From positions 62,001 through 126,000 of the forward strand of contig JAFTPS010000008.1 of the NCBI GenBank assembly GCA_017463185.1: 64,000 bases of DNA, read 5' to 3'. A program made the position numbers and the translations under genes. This document shows positions 24,679-33,727 of the stretch, piece by piece. Numbering within the stretch: the first letter of the stretch is position 1; the number at the start of each line of letters is the position of its first letter. The stretch is from Alphaproteobacteria bacterium (GTDB lineage Bacteria; Pseudomonadota; Alphaproteobacteria; Rs-D84). Below the pieces are notes generated by a model, which worked only from the letters and a program-made list of their open reading frames with translations, was not told where the DNA came from and ran no database searches.

Positions 24679-25794
24679 ATGAAAAATATTATTGTAATTC
24701 TAGGTACACGCCCAGAAGCCATAAAATTAGCACCTATTGTATTGGAATTGCGTAAAAATCCAGAATATCGTGTATTTGTTTGTAATACAGAACAACAAAA
24801 AGAACTTTCCAATCAAACATTGGGATTTTTTGGGATAAAAGCAGATTTTAATTTGGATGTAATGCGTCCGAATCAAACATTAGCTGGTGTTCAATCCAGA
24901 ATTTTAACCGCTCTATCCGATGTATATCAAAATAATCATTTTGATGCGACAATTGTTCAGGGCGATACAATGACTGTATTTTGTGGTGCTTTGGTATCTT
25001 TTTATAATCGTGTTCCTGTATTTCATGTAGAAGCGGGGTTACGTTCTTATGATTTATTTGAACCATTTCCAGAAGAGGCAATGCGTCAAATGACATCAAG
25101 AATTACTGATTTGCATTTTGCTCCAACTGCATTGGCATATGATTCATTATTAAAAGAAGACATCGCAAAAGAAAAAATTACTTTAACCGGTAATACCGTT
25201 ATTGATGCTTTGTCATGTTTATCAGACGAAACATTAGAAAACGCAAAGTCCGCATTGATTGCACGTGGCGTTCAGTTAAATGATAAACTTGTATTGATAA
25301 CGGCTCATCGTCGTGAAAATCATGGGGAACGTCTGGATAGAATTTTAGAGGCAATCACAACACTTACCAAACAGTACCCAGACCACCAGTTTGTATTACC
25401 AGTTCATCCAAATCCAAATGTTCATGATAAAGTCTATAATGCACTGGAACACTTGCCAAATGTTATTTTGACCAATCCACTGGATTATCCAGAATTAGTC
25501 TGTTTAATGAAAAATACAAAATTGGTATTGACGGACAGTGGTGGCATCCAAGAAGAAGCCCCAACATTTGGAAATCCTGTTTTGGTTATGCGTTATGAAA
25601 CAGAACGCACCGAAGGCGTTAGTGCAGGGTTTGCAAAATTAGTCGGTGCTGATATTGATAAAATATTATCAGAATCAAATGCAATATTATCCAAAGATAA
25701 ATCCTTGACCCGTCTGGATGGCAGCAAAAATCCATATGGCGATGGACACTCAGCAGAAAAAATAGCACAAGCAATTAATGAATTTTGGAAATAA
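24679..25794 (+). CDS. wecB: UDP-N-acetylglucosamine 2-epimerase (non-hydrolysing)
   Basis: The 371-residue enzyme interconverts UDP-GlcNAc and UDP-ManNAc for surface polysaccharide synthesis. Family hallmarks are GTRPEAIKLAP at the start, VQGDTMTVFCGAL, HVEAGLRSYD, TAHRRENHG and the C-terminal DSGGIQEEAP. Length matches WecB/MnaA. GGGGAAAG precedes ATG 24679. It lies between two glycosyltransferases. Confidence 0.92.
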   Translation: MKNIIVILGTRPEAIKLAPIVLELRKNPEYRVFVCNTEQQKELSNQTLGFFGIKADFNLDVMRPNQTLAGVQSRILTALSDVYQNNHFDATIVQGDTMTVFCGALVSFYNRVPVFHVEAGLRSYDLFEPFPEEAMRQMTSRITDLHFAPTALAYDSLLKEDIAKEKITLTGNTVIDALSCLSDETLENAKSALIARGVQLNDKLVLITAHRRENHGERLDRILEAITTLTKQYPDHQFVLPVHPNPNVHDKVYNALEHLPNVILTNPLDYPELVCLMKNTKLVLTDSGGIQEEAPTFGNPVLVMRYETERTEGVSAGFAKLVGADIDKILSESNAILSKDKSLTRLDGSKNPYGDGHSAEKIAQAINEFWK

Positions 25795-25805
25795 GGCGAT
25801 AAGAA

Positions 25806-26993
25806 ATGTTAAAGACATTATATTTTAAGTTGCGAAATTTTGTAACTGCTAGACCTTTACGCAAATATATTGCAAAAAGAATTAATGAATCTAAGTTCAA
25901 AAAACTTGTTGCTATGATAGAATCACAATATGGTGAACGGGCCGTACTAATTTTTCAGGTAGCAATGTTTGATTCTAAGGGTGAAAAATGTTTTAATGGT
26001 GGTGCAGAACGCTATGTTACCGACCTAGCAAATATTTTATCAGATTGCAATTACGAGCCTATACTGGTGCAAAAAGGGGAAAACAATAATAAAATTTGGG
26101 AACGCCAGGTGGGCAAATTACGCATATTTGGATTACCTGTTTCAGAATATATACATGCGATACGTTTTTTTAAGAAATATAAGTTTGTAATATATTCTGG
26201 TGCGCTACAATGGGGAAAAAAATTACATCCTAATATTTTAATATCACATGGAATAACCTGGGATACACATAGTAAAAATGTGGATACGAAACAAATATTT
26301 AATATTTTCCAAGATGTAGATAAATTTGTTTCCGTTGATACAAATACTATTTCTTGGCTACGAACAACTTTTTCAAAAACTCTAAAAGATTTTGATGCTA
26401 ATTATATTCCAAACTATGTTGATACAAGTATGTATTTTCCAAATAAACGTAATGCGGATAACAAAATTCATATAACATTTCCAAGACGCGCATCCCCAGA
26501 ACGTGGCTATTGGTTGATGAGTGCCGCCCTCCCCCCAATATTGGAAAAATATAAAAATGTTATTTTTGATTTTGTAGGATTTGCTCACGGAGAAGAAATA
26601 CAGAAAGATATTTTACGTTTAGAGCAACAATATCCGGGGCGCGTAAAACATTGTATGGTAGGTCCAGACGATATGCCCAAAATATATCAAAATACAGACA
26701 TATCATTGATACCAACTATTTATGCCGAGGGTACGTCTTTATCTTGTTTGGAAGCCCAAGCCTGCGGTAATGTGGTAATTGCAACAAATATCGGAGGATT
26801 ACCAAATCTAATTTTCAATGGCTTTAATGGCCTGTTGATAAATCCAAAAGGTCAGGATTTAATGAAAGCTTTAGATAAAATTTTGGCGAATGAAAGTTTA
26901 AGAAAAACTTTATCTGAAAATGCTGTTAAAGTTGCACATGCTTTTGATAAAACAAAATGGATAGACGCTTGGACACAAATACTAACCGCATAA
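25806..26993 (+). CDS. Family 4 (GT-B) glycosyltransferase
   Basis: The 395-residue protein has a GT-B layout. The N-terminal half includes GGAERYVTDLANIL, the usual acceptor-side glycine loop. The C-terminal half has FPRRASPERGYW and the E-x7-E-like nucleotide-sugar site (EGTSLSCLEAQACG). Acceptor and donor cannot be deduced. It is the last gene of the glycan cluster and is followed by a terminator shared with the convergent tail-fibre gene. Confidence 0.8.
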   Translation: MLKTLYFKLRNFVTARPLRKYIAKRINESKFKKLVAMIESQYGERAVLIFQVAMFDSKGEKCFNGGAERYVTDLANILSDCNYEPILVQKGENNNKIWERQVGKLRIFGLPVSEYIHAIRFFKKYKFVIYSGALQWGKKLHPNILISHGITWDTHSKNVDTKQIFNIFQDVDKFVSVDTNTISWLRTTFSKTLKDFDANYIPNYVDTSMYFPNKRNADNKIHITFPRRASPERGYWLMSAALPPILEKYKNVIFDFVGFAHGEEIQKDILRLEQQYPGRVKHCMVGPDDMPKIYQNTDISLIPTIYAEGTSLSCLEAQACGNVVIATNIGGLPNLIFNGFNGLLINPKGQDLMKALDKILANESLRKTLSENAVKVAHAFDKTKWIDAWTQILTA

Positions 26994-26996
26994 AAA

Positions 26997-27018
26997 ACGC
27001 CCCAAAGGGGGCGTTTTA
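26997..27018. terminator. Bidirectional terminator between GT4 and tail-fibre genes
   Basis: ACGCCCC (26997-27003) pairs with GGGGCGT (27008-27014), with A-run left and T-run right. Confidence 0.8.
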
Positions 27019-27495
27019 ATATCCAAATGCCATCCAACTTCTTTCTGCTGTATCATATGCGGCTCCATTCCAACGAATTTGAACCAAAATACCAGTTGTT
27101 TTTTTTATTCCATAACATATTGATATATTACCAGTGTTTTCATTTATCATTATTGGTGTTACAGAAAAGCTATAATTTGAATTAGAAAAAGGTATTAAAA
27201 AATTTATTCCCGCAACATTGGATATGCCGCCCTGCTCTATCCAGCCGGATTTATACCTGCGATACCAGGAGTAATTATTTTCCGCGGTGGAGGATTGATA
27301 TGCAACCACATAATCCGCGGAGCTCAGGTCGGTTGGAACACTGTCCGCACGCGCCAGGGGCGTCCCGCCCGGGGTCAACCCGTCGTGAACACGGACTGTG
27401 TTGGTTGTTGTGTCTACGGTCAATTCGCCCGCAGCACCGGTGAAAGTATTATGTTCGGTCGCGGTGCCGCGCCGGAACTGTATTTGCTTTGACAT
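27016..27495 (-). CDS. Phage tail fibre-like protein
   Basis: The 159-residue protein opens with QIQFRRGTATEHNTFTG, AGELTVDTTTNTVRVHDG, a domain common at the N-terminus of phage tail fibres and tropism proteins. The C-terminal part (WYRRYKSGWIEQGGIS...) resembles receptor-binding tips of gp37-like fibres. It is short, so it may be a compact fibre or a deleted one. It marks the left limit of the phage-like region. Confidence 0.7.
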   Translation of the reverse strand: MSKQIQFRRGTATEHNTFTGAAGELTVDTTTNTVRVHDGLTPGGTPLARADSVPTDLSSADYVVAYQSSTAENNYSWYRRYKSGWIEQGGISNVAGINFLIPFSNSNYSFSVTPIMINENTGNISICYGIKKTTGILVQIRWNGAAYDTAERSWMAFGY

Positions 27496-27524
27496 TGTGT
27501 TTCCTTTTTGTGTAATTGTGTGAG

Positions 27525-27665
27525 ATATGGGTATTAGTTATTAGTCAGTTGGTTATTAGTGCTTTTTGTCATTGCGAGCGTAGCGTGGCAATCCAGTAAA
27601 TAGAATCAAATAGGAATATATAAAACTGGATTGCCGCGGGGCTTGCGCCCCTCGCAATGACAAGG
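27525..27665. repeat. REP-like palindromic element with degenerate TTAGT repeats
   Basis: Outer arms GTCATTGCGAG (27568-27578) and CTCGCAATGAC (27651-27661) and inner arms GGCAATCCAGT (27587-27597) and ACTGGATTGCC (27625-27635) form a long imperfect palindrome. Degenerate TTAGTCA/TTATTAG repeats precede it at 27531-27560. To 27800 there are further inverted repeats (GGAATTCC) but no gene. Confidence 0.75.
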
Positions 27666-27804
27666 AAGTATTTTACAAAGTAAATTTTTTGTTGTGTAAA
27701 AAATATGAGTATAAATCCCCCCACCCCGGAATTCCAACGCCGATAAATCGTCGGGAATTCCGCCCGCCCCACACAAGGGGGCAGGGAAAATCCCGCTGGA
27801 ATTT

Positions 27805-28044
27805 TTATTTGATAACGGCCGTTTTTATTAGATTTAGGTCTTCTTTGATATCGTCTATTTTTATTTGAATTTGGCCTATGCCGGTTTCCAGAATCGTGGT
27901 GCGGTTTTCCAGGGTTGTTATACGCGTGTCTACGCGTTCCAATTCCGCCAAAGATGAATCTTGGCGCGCAACCCAATATATCGCCCCAGCAATAAATACA
28001 ATTAAAAACCAAGCCCCACGCAAGTTATCCAATACATTATTCAT
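27805..28044 (-). CDS. Small membrane-anchored coiled-coil phage protein (spanin/holin-like)
   Basis: The 79-residue protein has one membrane helix (AWFLIVFIAGAIYWVA) followed by a heptad-like coiled coil (LERVDTRITTLENRTTILE). This topology fits inner-membrane spanins or small phage holin accessories, but no family is certain. ATG 28044 overlaps the end of the upstream gene by four bases; the longer frame from 28095 lies inside it. Confidence 0.5.
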   Translation of the reverse strand: MNNVLDNLRGAWFLIVFIAGAIYWVARQDSSLAELERVDTRITTLENRTTILETGIGQIQIKIDDIKEDLNLIKTAVIK

Positions 28045-28238
28045 TGCGATTGCCCCGTGGTTATGTGGTTTTCTATTTGCCGGACCAGGGCGCATTGAGC
28101 CGCGTGCCAGCGCAAATCGCCGTCTGATGCGTTGGGTCCCAGGGTGCGTTCCAATGTTATCGCACGCAGGTGGCGCAGCACCGCCGCACCGTGCGTGGTC
28201 ATAAATGCACGGGCATAATCGGTTGAAATGTTCGTCAT
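28041..28238 (-). CDS. Small phage protein, Bbp19-like
   Basis: The 65-residue protein (AFMTTHGAAVLRHLRAITL ... RWHAAQCALVRQIENHI) fits the small Bbp19-type phage protein pattern: an N-terminal helix, a Gly-Pro turn and an R/A-rich C-terminal helix. It overlaps the portal gene stop by four bases. Function is unknown; in podoviruses such genes accompany the portal. Confidence 0.5.
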   Translation of the reverse strand: MTNISTDYARAFMTTHGAAVLRHLRAITLERTLGPNASDGDLRWHAAQCALVRQIENHITTGQSQ

Positions 28239-29473
28239 TGTGTTATCCCCCCAGTCAATGTTTCCAGTGCACTTATTTGAGCAATGGGTGCAATGTATTT
28301 TAATTCGGCGTCGCTGTTCAGGCGGATTGGGTCTATCAGCCCACGACGCGACAAAATCTGTAAACCACGGTCACACAGTGGACGAATGAATTCGTGCAAA
28401 ATACGACCGTATGTAGCCCCAAGTATACGCATCATATCTGCGTTACGTGCCATGATTTCGGTGGCGGTCATTTCTTTTTCACTAAGCAGGCCCAAGCGAT
28501 CTGCCAGCAAAGTATGACGAATGCGTTCACGCAGGTCTTTTAATATCAACTGGGACACATCAAAATCTGCGCCACTGGTCAATGGGGTCAGACCAGATGA
28601 ACCAACAGCCTTGGGGATAATGCTGCCGGGGGTCAAATTGATGTTGTTCAGGTTGATTACACCGTCATCATCCGCCATCCAGATGCCGGAAACGGCAATT
28701 GTGGCGTTCTTTAAGACCAGTTCTACGACTTTGTTTGCGGTCTTGATATCGGGCAGTGCGCGCAAGACTGGACCGCGACCATACAATTCGCCAGATGCCA
28801 CAGACCAGCGAAAGATAATATATGGATTGGTTTCAAATGTGCCTGTGGATACTATATTATTTTCAATGTCGCCACCCACATCCAACCAGGCGGTAAAGTC
28901 AGAACCAATCAAACTTTGCACCAATTTTAATGGTGTTTCTGGGTCGCGAGTAATCGCTTCACGAATATCTGATGGTGGTGTCCATGTTGGGAAACGCGCC
29001 AAAACATCGCGGGCGGGCATTGATGTAGTGTGAAAGACTGCGTTTGGTAGAATTGCTATATCATTTATCGGTATCGCCGTAAATGTAAAGGCAGATGATG
29101 CGCCAATCGGTGTTTCTGCCATAAACAAACACGCCGTACCCAACACCACCAAATCCATATAACACTGGTGAATAACAGTATAAAAATTTGAATCGTTCAG
29201 GTGTGCTCGCAGGGCAGCGGTGGCCGTGTCTGGGTTCGGGGAAAGTTCACTTTCTGGGACCAGGGTCAGCCATAATGATTCTGGGGGGGTCAACAATGTA
29301 TAAATTGATGCCGCCAGATTATCGGTCGCATCCGCCGCCGTACCATCATAAAGCGTGGCCAATTCGTTATCGTCGGTTGGCATAGTATAGCGACGCGCAG
29401 CATCCCAGCGATTTATCCACGGGGCGCGAGCATCCAATGCACGTTTGTATAAATTTTGCAGGTTTTGTTGCAT
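28235..29473 (-). CDS. Portal (head-tail connector) protein, T7 gp8-like
   Basis: The 412-residue protein shows the podovirus connector pattern: RWDAARRYTMP, LYDGTAADATDNLAASIYTLLTPP, NPYIIFRWSVASGELYGRGPV and a C-terminal helical segment with EKEMTATEIMARNADMMR. The portal is the dodecameric gate for DNA entry at one capsid vertex. ATG 29473 is chosen since homologues start with a short helical N-terminus like QQNLQNLYKRALDARAPW; the frame upstream overlaps the terminase half. Confidence 0.88.
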   Translation of the reverse strand: MQQNLQNLYKRALDARAPWINRWDAARRYTMPTDDNELATLYDGTAADATDNLAASIYTLLTPPESLWLTLVPESELSPNPDTATAALRAHLNDSNFYTVIHQCYMDLVVLGTACLFMAETPIGASSAFTFTAIPINDIAILPNAVFHTTSMPARDVLARFPTWTPPSDIREAITRDPETPLKLVQSLIGSDFTAWLDVGGDIENNIVSTGTFETNPYIIFRWSVASGELYGRGPVLRALPDIKTANKVVELVLKNATIAVSGIWMADDDGVINLNNINLTPGSIIPKAVGSSGLTPLTSGADFDVSQLILKDLRERIRHTLLADRLGLLSEKEMTATEIMARNADMMRILGATYGRILHEFIRPLCDRGLQILSRRGLIDPIRLNSDAELKYIAPIAQISALETLTGGITQ

Positions 29474-29498
29474 TCGTTTTATCCTTTTTTTAGTTAGT

Positions 29499-30341
29499 TT
29501 AAATCTTGAAATCCATTTTGGCCCAATATGTACTGGCTTTACCGATAGATGGGCGTACCGATATTGGAGTGTCCGCAATTGCACCAGCGATTGCGTCCAA
29601 ACCATCATCGTGCGTATTCGTTGCACCATTTGGGGAAAAGCCCAACATTTCAGCCAACAATGGGGTATTTCGCACGCGAGTATGTGCGTACAGGCGACCT
29701 GTGGTTAAAACAGGTTCTATGGCATCCAGTATCCGGTCCACTTTGGTCCGGGTATTGGATATACGATTGATATAAATATCTATCCCCATTTTGGTTGCCG
29801 CATTTCGCATAATTTCTGGCAAGCCGCCACCTATGCCATTGGTTTCCACAGAAATTCGCCGGATATCATTATCGCGCATAAAATTCAGCACCATATCACA
29901 CTGATATGACAGCGGATATTCCGTGCTTTCTGGAACTGTCAGATATAAAATATCGTGAATGAATATACATCTGTTTTTATCATCGCGGTATAGCAAAACA
30001 CAAACACTGTTATCGCGGCTGGCTCGTCCAGATGAAGGGTCCCAATATAAACACATCCCTGTTATTAGGAAATTCCCCAATTTTGCAGTATGCGCATCAA
30101 ATTCTGTTTCGTAAAAATGCAAGCCACCGGGGTCCAAACGCGCACGATCGGCCGATACAAATTCCAACATCATCTGGGCTGAAAAATGACGAGCCCCCAC
30201 AATTTGACGCATTTCATCCACACGTTGTATCGGAAAAACTTCTGGCCACGCTGATACGCCATTAGCATCAACTATCGGAATTTTCAATGTTTTATATCCA
30301 GATAAAAAAGGCGTTGAAAAAGCATTTTTTTCATATACCAT
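29499..30341 (-). CDS. terL: Large terminase, C-terminal (nuclease) half
   Basis: This fragment contains the stretch FLSGYKTLKIPIVD, WPEVFPIQRVDEMR and ARHFSAQMMLEFVSADRARLD, which in intact phage terminases directly follows the GTPHT ATPase segment. The RNase H-like nuclease follows with WDPSSG and a distal DDGLDAIAGAI. The N-terminal ATPase half is at 33724-34329 on the same strand, 3.4 kb away. The start is uncertain: ATG at 30341, or 30368 and 30398, which overlap the divergent dnaB start. A separate protein could still be made if a promoter exists here. Confidence 0.8.
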   Translation of the reverse strand: MVYEKNAFSTPFLSGYKTLKIPIVDANGVSAWPEVFPIQRVDEMRQIVGARHFSAQMMLEFVSADRARLDPGGLHFYETEFDAHTAKLGNFLITGMCLYWDPSSGRASRDNSVCVLLYRDDKNRCIFIHDILYLTVPESTEYPLSYQCDMVLNFMRDNDIRRISVETNGIGGGLPEIMRNAATKMGIDIYINRISNTRTKVDRILDAIEPVLTTGRLYAHTRVRNTPLLAEMLGFSPNGATNTHDDGLDAIAGAIADTPISVRPSIGKASTYWAKMDFKI

Positions 30342-30366
30342 TGCCTTAAAAGGAAAGGATTTAGAC

Positions 30367-31938
30367 ATGGATTTTACCCCCAAAACTTTGCCGACCAATT
30401 TAGAAGCCGAACAGGCAATATTGGCCGCGGTACTGATGAATAATCGGGCATTGGAACGCGTGTCTGAATTCCTAAAACCCGAACACTTTTCACATCCAGC
30501 GCACCAAGAGATTTATAAATTGGCCGCACGTCAATTCGCCGCCGGAATTCCATTTGATATTATTACCGCCAAAAACTATCTGGACCAACAGGGCGTGTTG
30601 GAATCGGTGGGCGGTGTTGAATATTTGACACAACTGGCGGGCGCGGGCGCGACGGTTGTAAATGTAGAACAATATGGTCGTCTGGTTTATGAAAGTGCAC
30701 TGCGGCGCGATCTGATTGCATTGGCCCAAGATATCAAAGACCAAGCGTTTATAGAGGACCTGGACAATCCCGTTGCACGCCAGATTGAAATGGCCGAACA
30801 AAAATTATTTAATATGGCAACCGCCTCGGTATCCGAGCGCGAGGTATCATCAATAGCAAGTGCCCTGCAAGCGGCCCTGGCCGAGGCAGAAACCGCATAC
30901 AAGGCCGACGGACAGTTATCAGGCCTGACCACCGGATTAGATGCATTAGATAAATCAATTAGCGGTCTGCATCACAGTGATTTGATTATTATTGCAGGTC
31001 GTCCCGCAATGGGAAAAACAACACTGGCAATGAATATGGCGTTTAATGCAGCAAACGCAATTGCATATGGGCGCGCAAATCCGAATTATAAAGGTGCGGT
31101 GGTATTTTTCAGCCTTGAAATGTCTGCGTCCCAATTGGCGGCACGTGTATTATCATCGCAATCCAAAGTACCCGCCAGTGCAATGCGTGAAGGAAATCTG
31201 ACGGACGAGGATTTCTTGAAAATGTCGCAATATTCAGACGCTATCAGTCGCGTACCATTGTTTATTGATGATACGCCCAGTATGTCTGTGCCAATGATAC
31301 GAACACGTGCACGCAGATTAGCACGCAAATGCGGTGGAATTGCATTGATTGTAATTGACTATTTACAGTTGATGACATCACCCGGTGGCAAAAACAAAGA
31401 CAATCGTGTTCAGGAAATTTCTGAGATTACACGAGGGCTGAAAATGCTGGCCAAAGAATTAGATGTGCCGGTTATTGCCCTGTCACAGTTGTCACGTAGT
31501 GTTGAAACCCGTGATGACAAACGACCAATGCTGTCGGATTTGCGTGAATCGGGGTCTATTGAACAGGACGCGGATATTGTTATGTTCACATATCGTGAAG
31601 AATACTATTTACAAAATCGCGACCCATCGGAACGCGTGTCAGAACGCACCACCAAAACCACAACCGTTGATAACTGGCGCGAGAGATATGAAAAATCGCG
31701 TGGCAAGGCAGAGGTTATCATCGGCAAAAACCGTCACGGACGCCCAGAAACAGTTCGCACCGCATTCTTTGGCGATTACAGTTTGTTTGATAATCTGGAT
31801 GAATTTGAAGCACGTGGTCCCAACAGTGATTTCGCCCAACCCGCCCCAACAATTACAGCGGACAGTCTGCCCACAGATGATGTATATGCACCAACAGCAC
31901 TGAACCCAGATGATATTCCAGACGACATGCCTTTATAG
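30367..31938 (+). CDS. dnaB: Replicative DNA helicase DnaB
   Basis: The 523-residue protein has the N-terminal DnaB domain (PTNLEAEQAILAAVLMNN), a linker, and a RecA-like helicase core with Walker A AGRPAMGKTTLAMNMA, Walker B IALIVIDYLQLM, the arginine-finger region DLRESGSIEQDAD and KNRHGRPET. It unwinds DNA at the chromosomal fork. Its length and conservation look like the housekeeping copy rather than a phage one. It runs opposite to the surrounding phage genes. AAAGGAAAGGA lies upstream, and its 5' end overlaps that of the terminase nuclease half. Confidence 0.93.
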   Translation: MDFTPKTLPTNLEAEQAILAAVLMNNRALERVSEFLKPEHFSHPAHQEIYKLAARQFAAGIPFDIITAKNYLDQQGVLESVGGVEYLTQLAGAGATVVNVEQYGRLVYESALRRDLIALAQDIKDQAFIEDLDNPVARQIEMAEQKLFNMATASVSEREVSSIASALQAALAEAETAYKADGQLSGLTTGLDALDKSISGLHHSDLIIIAGRPAMGKTTLAMNMAFNAANAIAYGRANPNYKGAVVFFSLEMSASQLAARVLSSQSKVPASAMREGNLTDEDFLKMSQYSDAISRVPLFIDDTPSMSVPMIRTRARRLARKCGGIALIVIDYLQLMTSPGGKNKDNRVQEISEITRGLKMLAKELDVPVIALSQLSRSVETRDDKRPMLSDLRESGSIEQDADIVMFTYREEYYLQNRDPSERVSERTTKTTTVDNWRERYEKSRGKAEVIIGKNRHGRPETVRTAFFGDYSLFDNLDEFEARGPNSDFAQPAPTITADSLPTDDVYAPTALNPDDIPDDMPL

Positions 31939-32039
31939 GAACGGTCATTGGTAATTGATTATATATAAAATTTACTTGCGCAGACATCAAAAATTGACTA
32001 TTATTTTGTCAAGAAATAGTTATTTTTAGGAGTTGCGCT

Positions 32040-33047
32040 ATGGCCCAAGAAGAAATTATATTTCCAAACAATATCAGAAACATTCGCTTAGCGAATGGAA
32101 TGAAAATGACTGAACTGGCCCGCCAGGCGGGATTGTCGTTATCCGCGGTTTCAAAAATTGAAAAGGGGGTACGTCGCCTGAACCAGAAACAATTGCTGAA
32201 CATTTGTAATATTCTGGGTTGTAAATTATCCGATATTTTCATCAAAGAATCTGATGATGTGGCCGGCCAATGGCAAAATGAAATCAAACGGCGTCTAAAC
32301 GATAACGAAGACAGTGGTTTGAAAGTTTTTGGCAGTGGCCTGCGCAAAATTCGCCAGCAATCAGGCAAGACAATCGCACAAGCAGCCAAAGAGGCGGGAA
32401 TGACCCTGTCGGTCTATCATAAGATAGAAGTAGGTCAGCGCGAAATCTATAAAAATGAAATTGAACCATTGGCAAAATCCTTTGCGATGGGGGCCGAAGA
32501 CTTATTTGATAAAATTGCAACACTGTATAAGTCCGGCGAACTGAACAAGCAAATTAGCAAGGTCAAAGAACGTGTTAAATCCGTTTTAATTCCGGGCAGT
32601 CCGCTGTCTGGGATTGATATGCACGGCAGTTTGTATGGTGCAAAATTATATGACAGTGCACGAAAGAAACTGGTTCCTGTGTTTGGTGTGCCGGCGGGCA
32701 AATCAATTGCGTTCAAAAAATCTGACAAGACTATGATTGTTGCTCCTATGTCATTAGAGGGACGCAAGGGAATCTATGCCGTTGTGCCAAATTCCAAACG
32801 CTTGGGCGGTTTTATACCGGAAAAATCATATGTTTTTGCCGATGCCACAACAGAACCCCAAGTTGGCGATTTAGCAGTTGCCGTTGATGTGGATTTTGAC
32901 ACACTGGAAAACGATGTTGCGGCAAATGCCCAGATTGTCAGTGTGCGCCAGGATTCTAAGGGCAAAGTATTTGGACAAATTTCCAGCCCAGAGGAAAAAG
33001 TAGCCGCCAAAACAATGCACAAGGTTGTTATGATTGTTATGGAGTAA
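32040..33047 (+). CDS. Transcriptional regulator with two XRE-type HTH domains and S24-like C-terminus
   Basis: The 335-residue protein has one XRE helix-turn-helix at about 10-62 (MKMTELARQAGLSLSAVSKIEKG) and a second at about 98-152 (TIAQAAKEAGMTLSVYHKIEVG). The C-terminal half (about 190-335) has the layout of an S24/LexA-like beta fold (VPVFGVPAGKS ... EPQVGDLAVAV), but no clear Ser/Lys dyad is visible, so self-cleavage is doubtful. A promoter TTGACT-17-TAGTTA and AGGAG precede it. It sits between dnaB and an unknown gene inside the split terminase. Confidence 0.75.
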   Translation: MAQEEIIFPNNIRNIRLANGMKMTELARQAGLSLSAVSKIEKGVRRLNQKQLLNICNILGCKLSDIFIKESDDVAGQWQNEIKRRLNDNEDSGLKVFGSGLRKIRQQSGKTIAQAAKEAGMTLSVYHKIEVGQREIYKNEIEPLAKSFAMGAEDLFDKIATLYKSGELNKQISKVKERVKSVLIPGSPLSGIDMHGSLYGAKLYDSARKKLVPVFGVPAGKSIAFKKSDKTMIVAPMSLEGRKGIYAVVPNSKRLGGFIPEKSYVFADATTEPQVGDLAVAVDVDFDTLENDVAANAQIVSVRQDSKGKVFGQISSPEEKVAAKTMHKVVMIVME

Positions 33048-33076
33048 AACATCAAACCACCAGGAGAGGGAATTTA

Positions 33077-33727
33077 ATGAAAGCCAAAATTATAGCAACG
33101 GCACAAAGACTGTTAAATCTGTATCGCCAGGAACACGTTATCCTGGGTGGATGGGCGGCGGTAAATCACGTATTCGTGGATGAAGCCACCGACGATGTTA
33201 TCGCGGAACTGCGCGAAATGCCAAATGGCAAATTGTTGGCACGACATATTGAAAACCTGCGGCGCGGTGTGACACCAATGGATGGGATTGAACGCGACCT
33301 GTTGCCATATGGGGGACAGATGAGCGAAACAATATCATCCATAAATCTGACACAATCGCAATGGCGCGAATTGGAATATGGACTGGAACAATTTACACCG
33401 GACCAAAACGGTTTGGATATGATTCAAAATCTGGCTGTGGTGCGTCAATTTGGCGACGAATGGATAGGTGCTATAAAATCTGCGATTGCAACGCGACCGC
33501 ACCTGGGGGATAAATGGAATGTTGTTGTCCAGACGTACAAGGCGTACAATCTGTGGAATCAGGCCAATCAAATCCTGGGGCAGCCACTGACCGAACGCAG
33601 CCAGGCAGAAATCCAAGCCGATATGCCCGAATATGAAACATATCTGCCGATGTTTGGAGATGCGGGGAATGAGTTGCTGGGGAAACTGCGTACATTTATC
33701 AGCAGTATGAAAACACCAGAGAACTAG
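33077..33727 (+). CDS. Hypothetical protein at the right edge of the dnaB cassette
   Basis: The 216-residue soluble protein is Gln-, Leu- and Asn-rich and mostly helical (ARHIENLRRGVTPMDGIERD, NLWNQANQILGQPLTER). I recognise no family. AGGAGAGGG precedes ATG 33077. Its TAG stop forms the palindrome CTAG, which is also read on the minus strand as the stop of the terminase ATPase half, so the cassette boundary lies exactly at this codon. Confidence 0.7.
   Translation: MKAKIIATAQRLLNLYRQEHVILGGWAAVNHVFVDEATDDVIAELREMPNGKLLARHIENLRRGVTPMDGIERDLLPYGGQMSETISSINLTQSQWRELEYGLEQFTPDQNGLDMIQNLAVVRQFGDEWIGAIKSAIATRPHLGDKWNVVVQTYKAYNLWNQANQILGQPLTERSQAEIQADMPEYETYLPMFGDAGNELLGKLRTFISSMKTPEN

Noticed and set aside
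27830-28230. Plus-strand frame antisense to the small phage genes
   Set aside because: The minus-strand genes have overlapping starts and stops and recognisable phage features; the plus frame has none.
30367-31938. dnaB as a phage-encoded helicase
   Set aside because: It runs opposite to the phage genes, is full length with canonical chromosomal features, and lies at the point where the terminase is split. I favour a host-type gene, although a second chromosomal dnaB elsewhere would reopen this.
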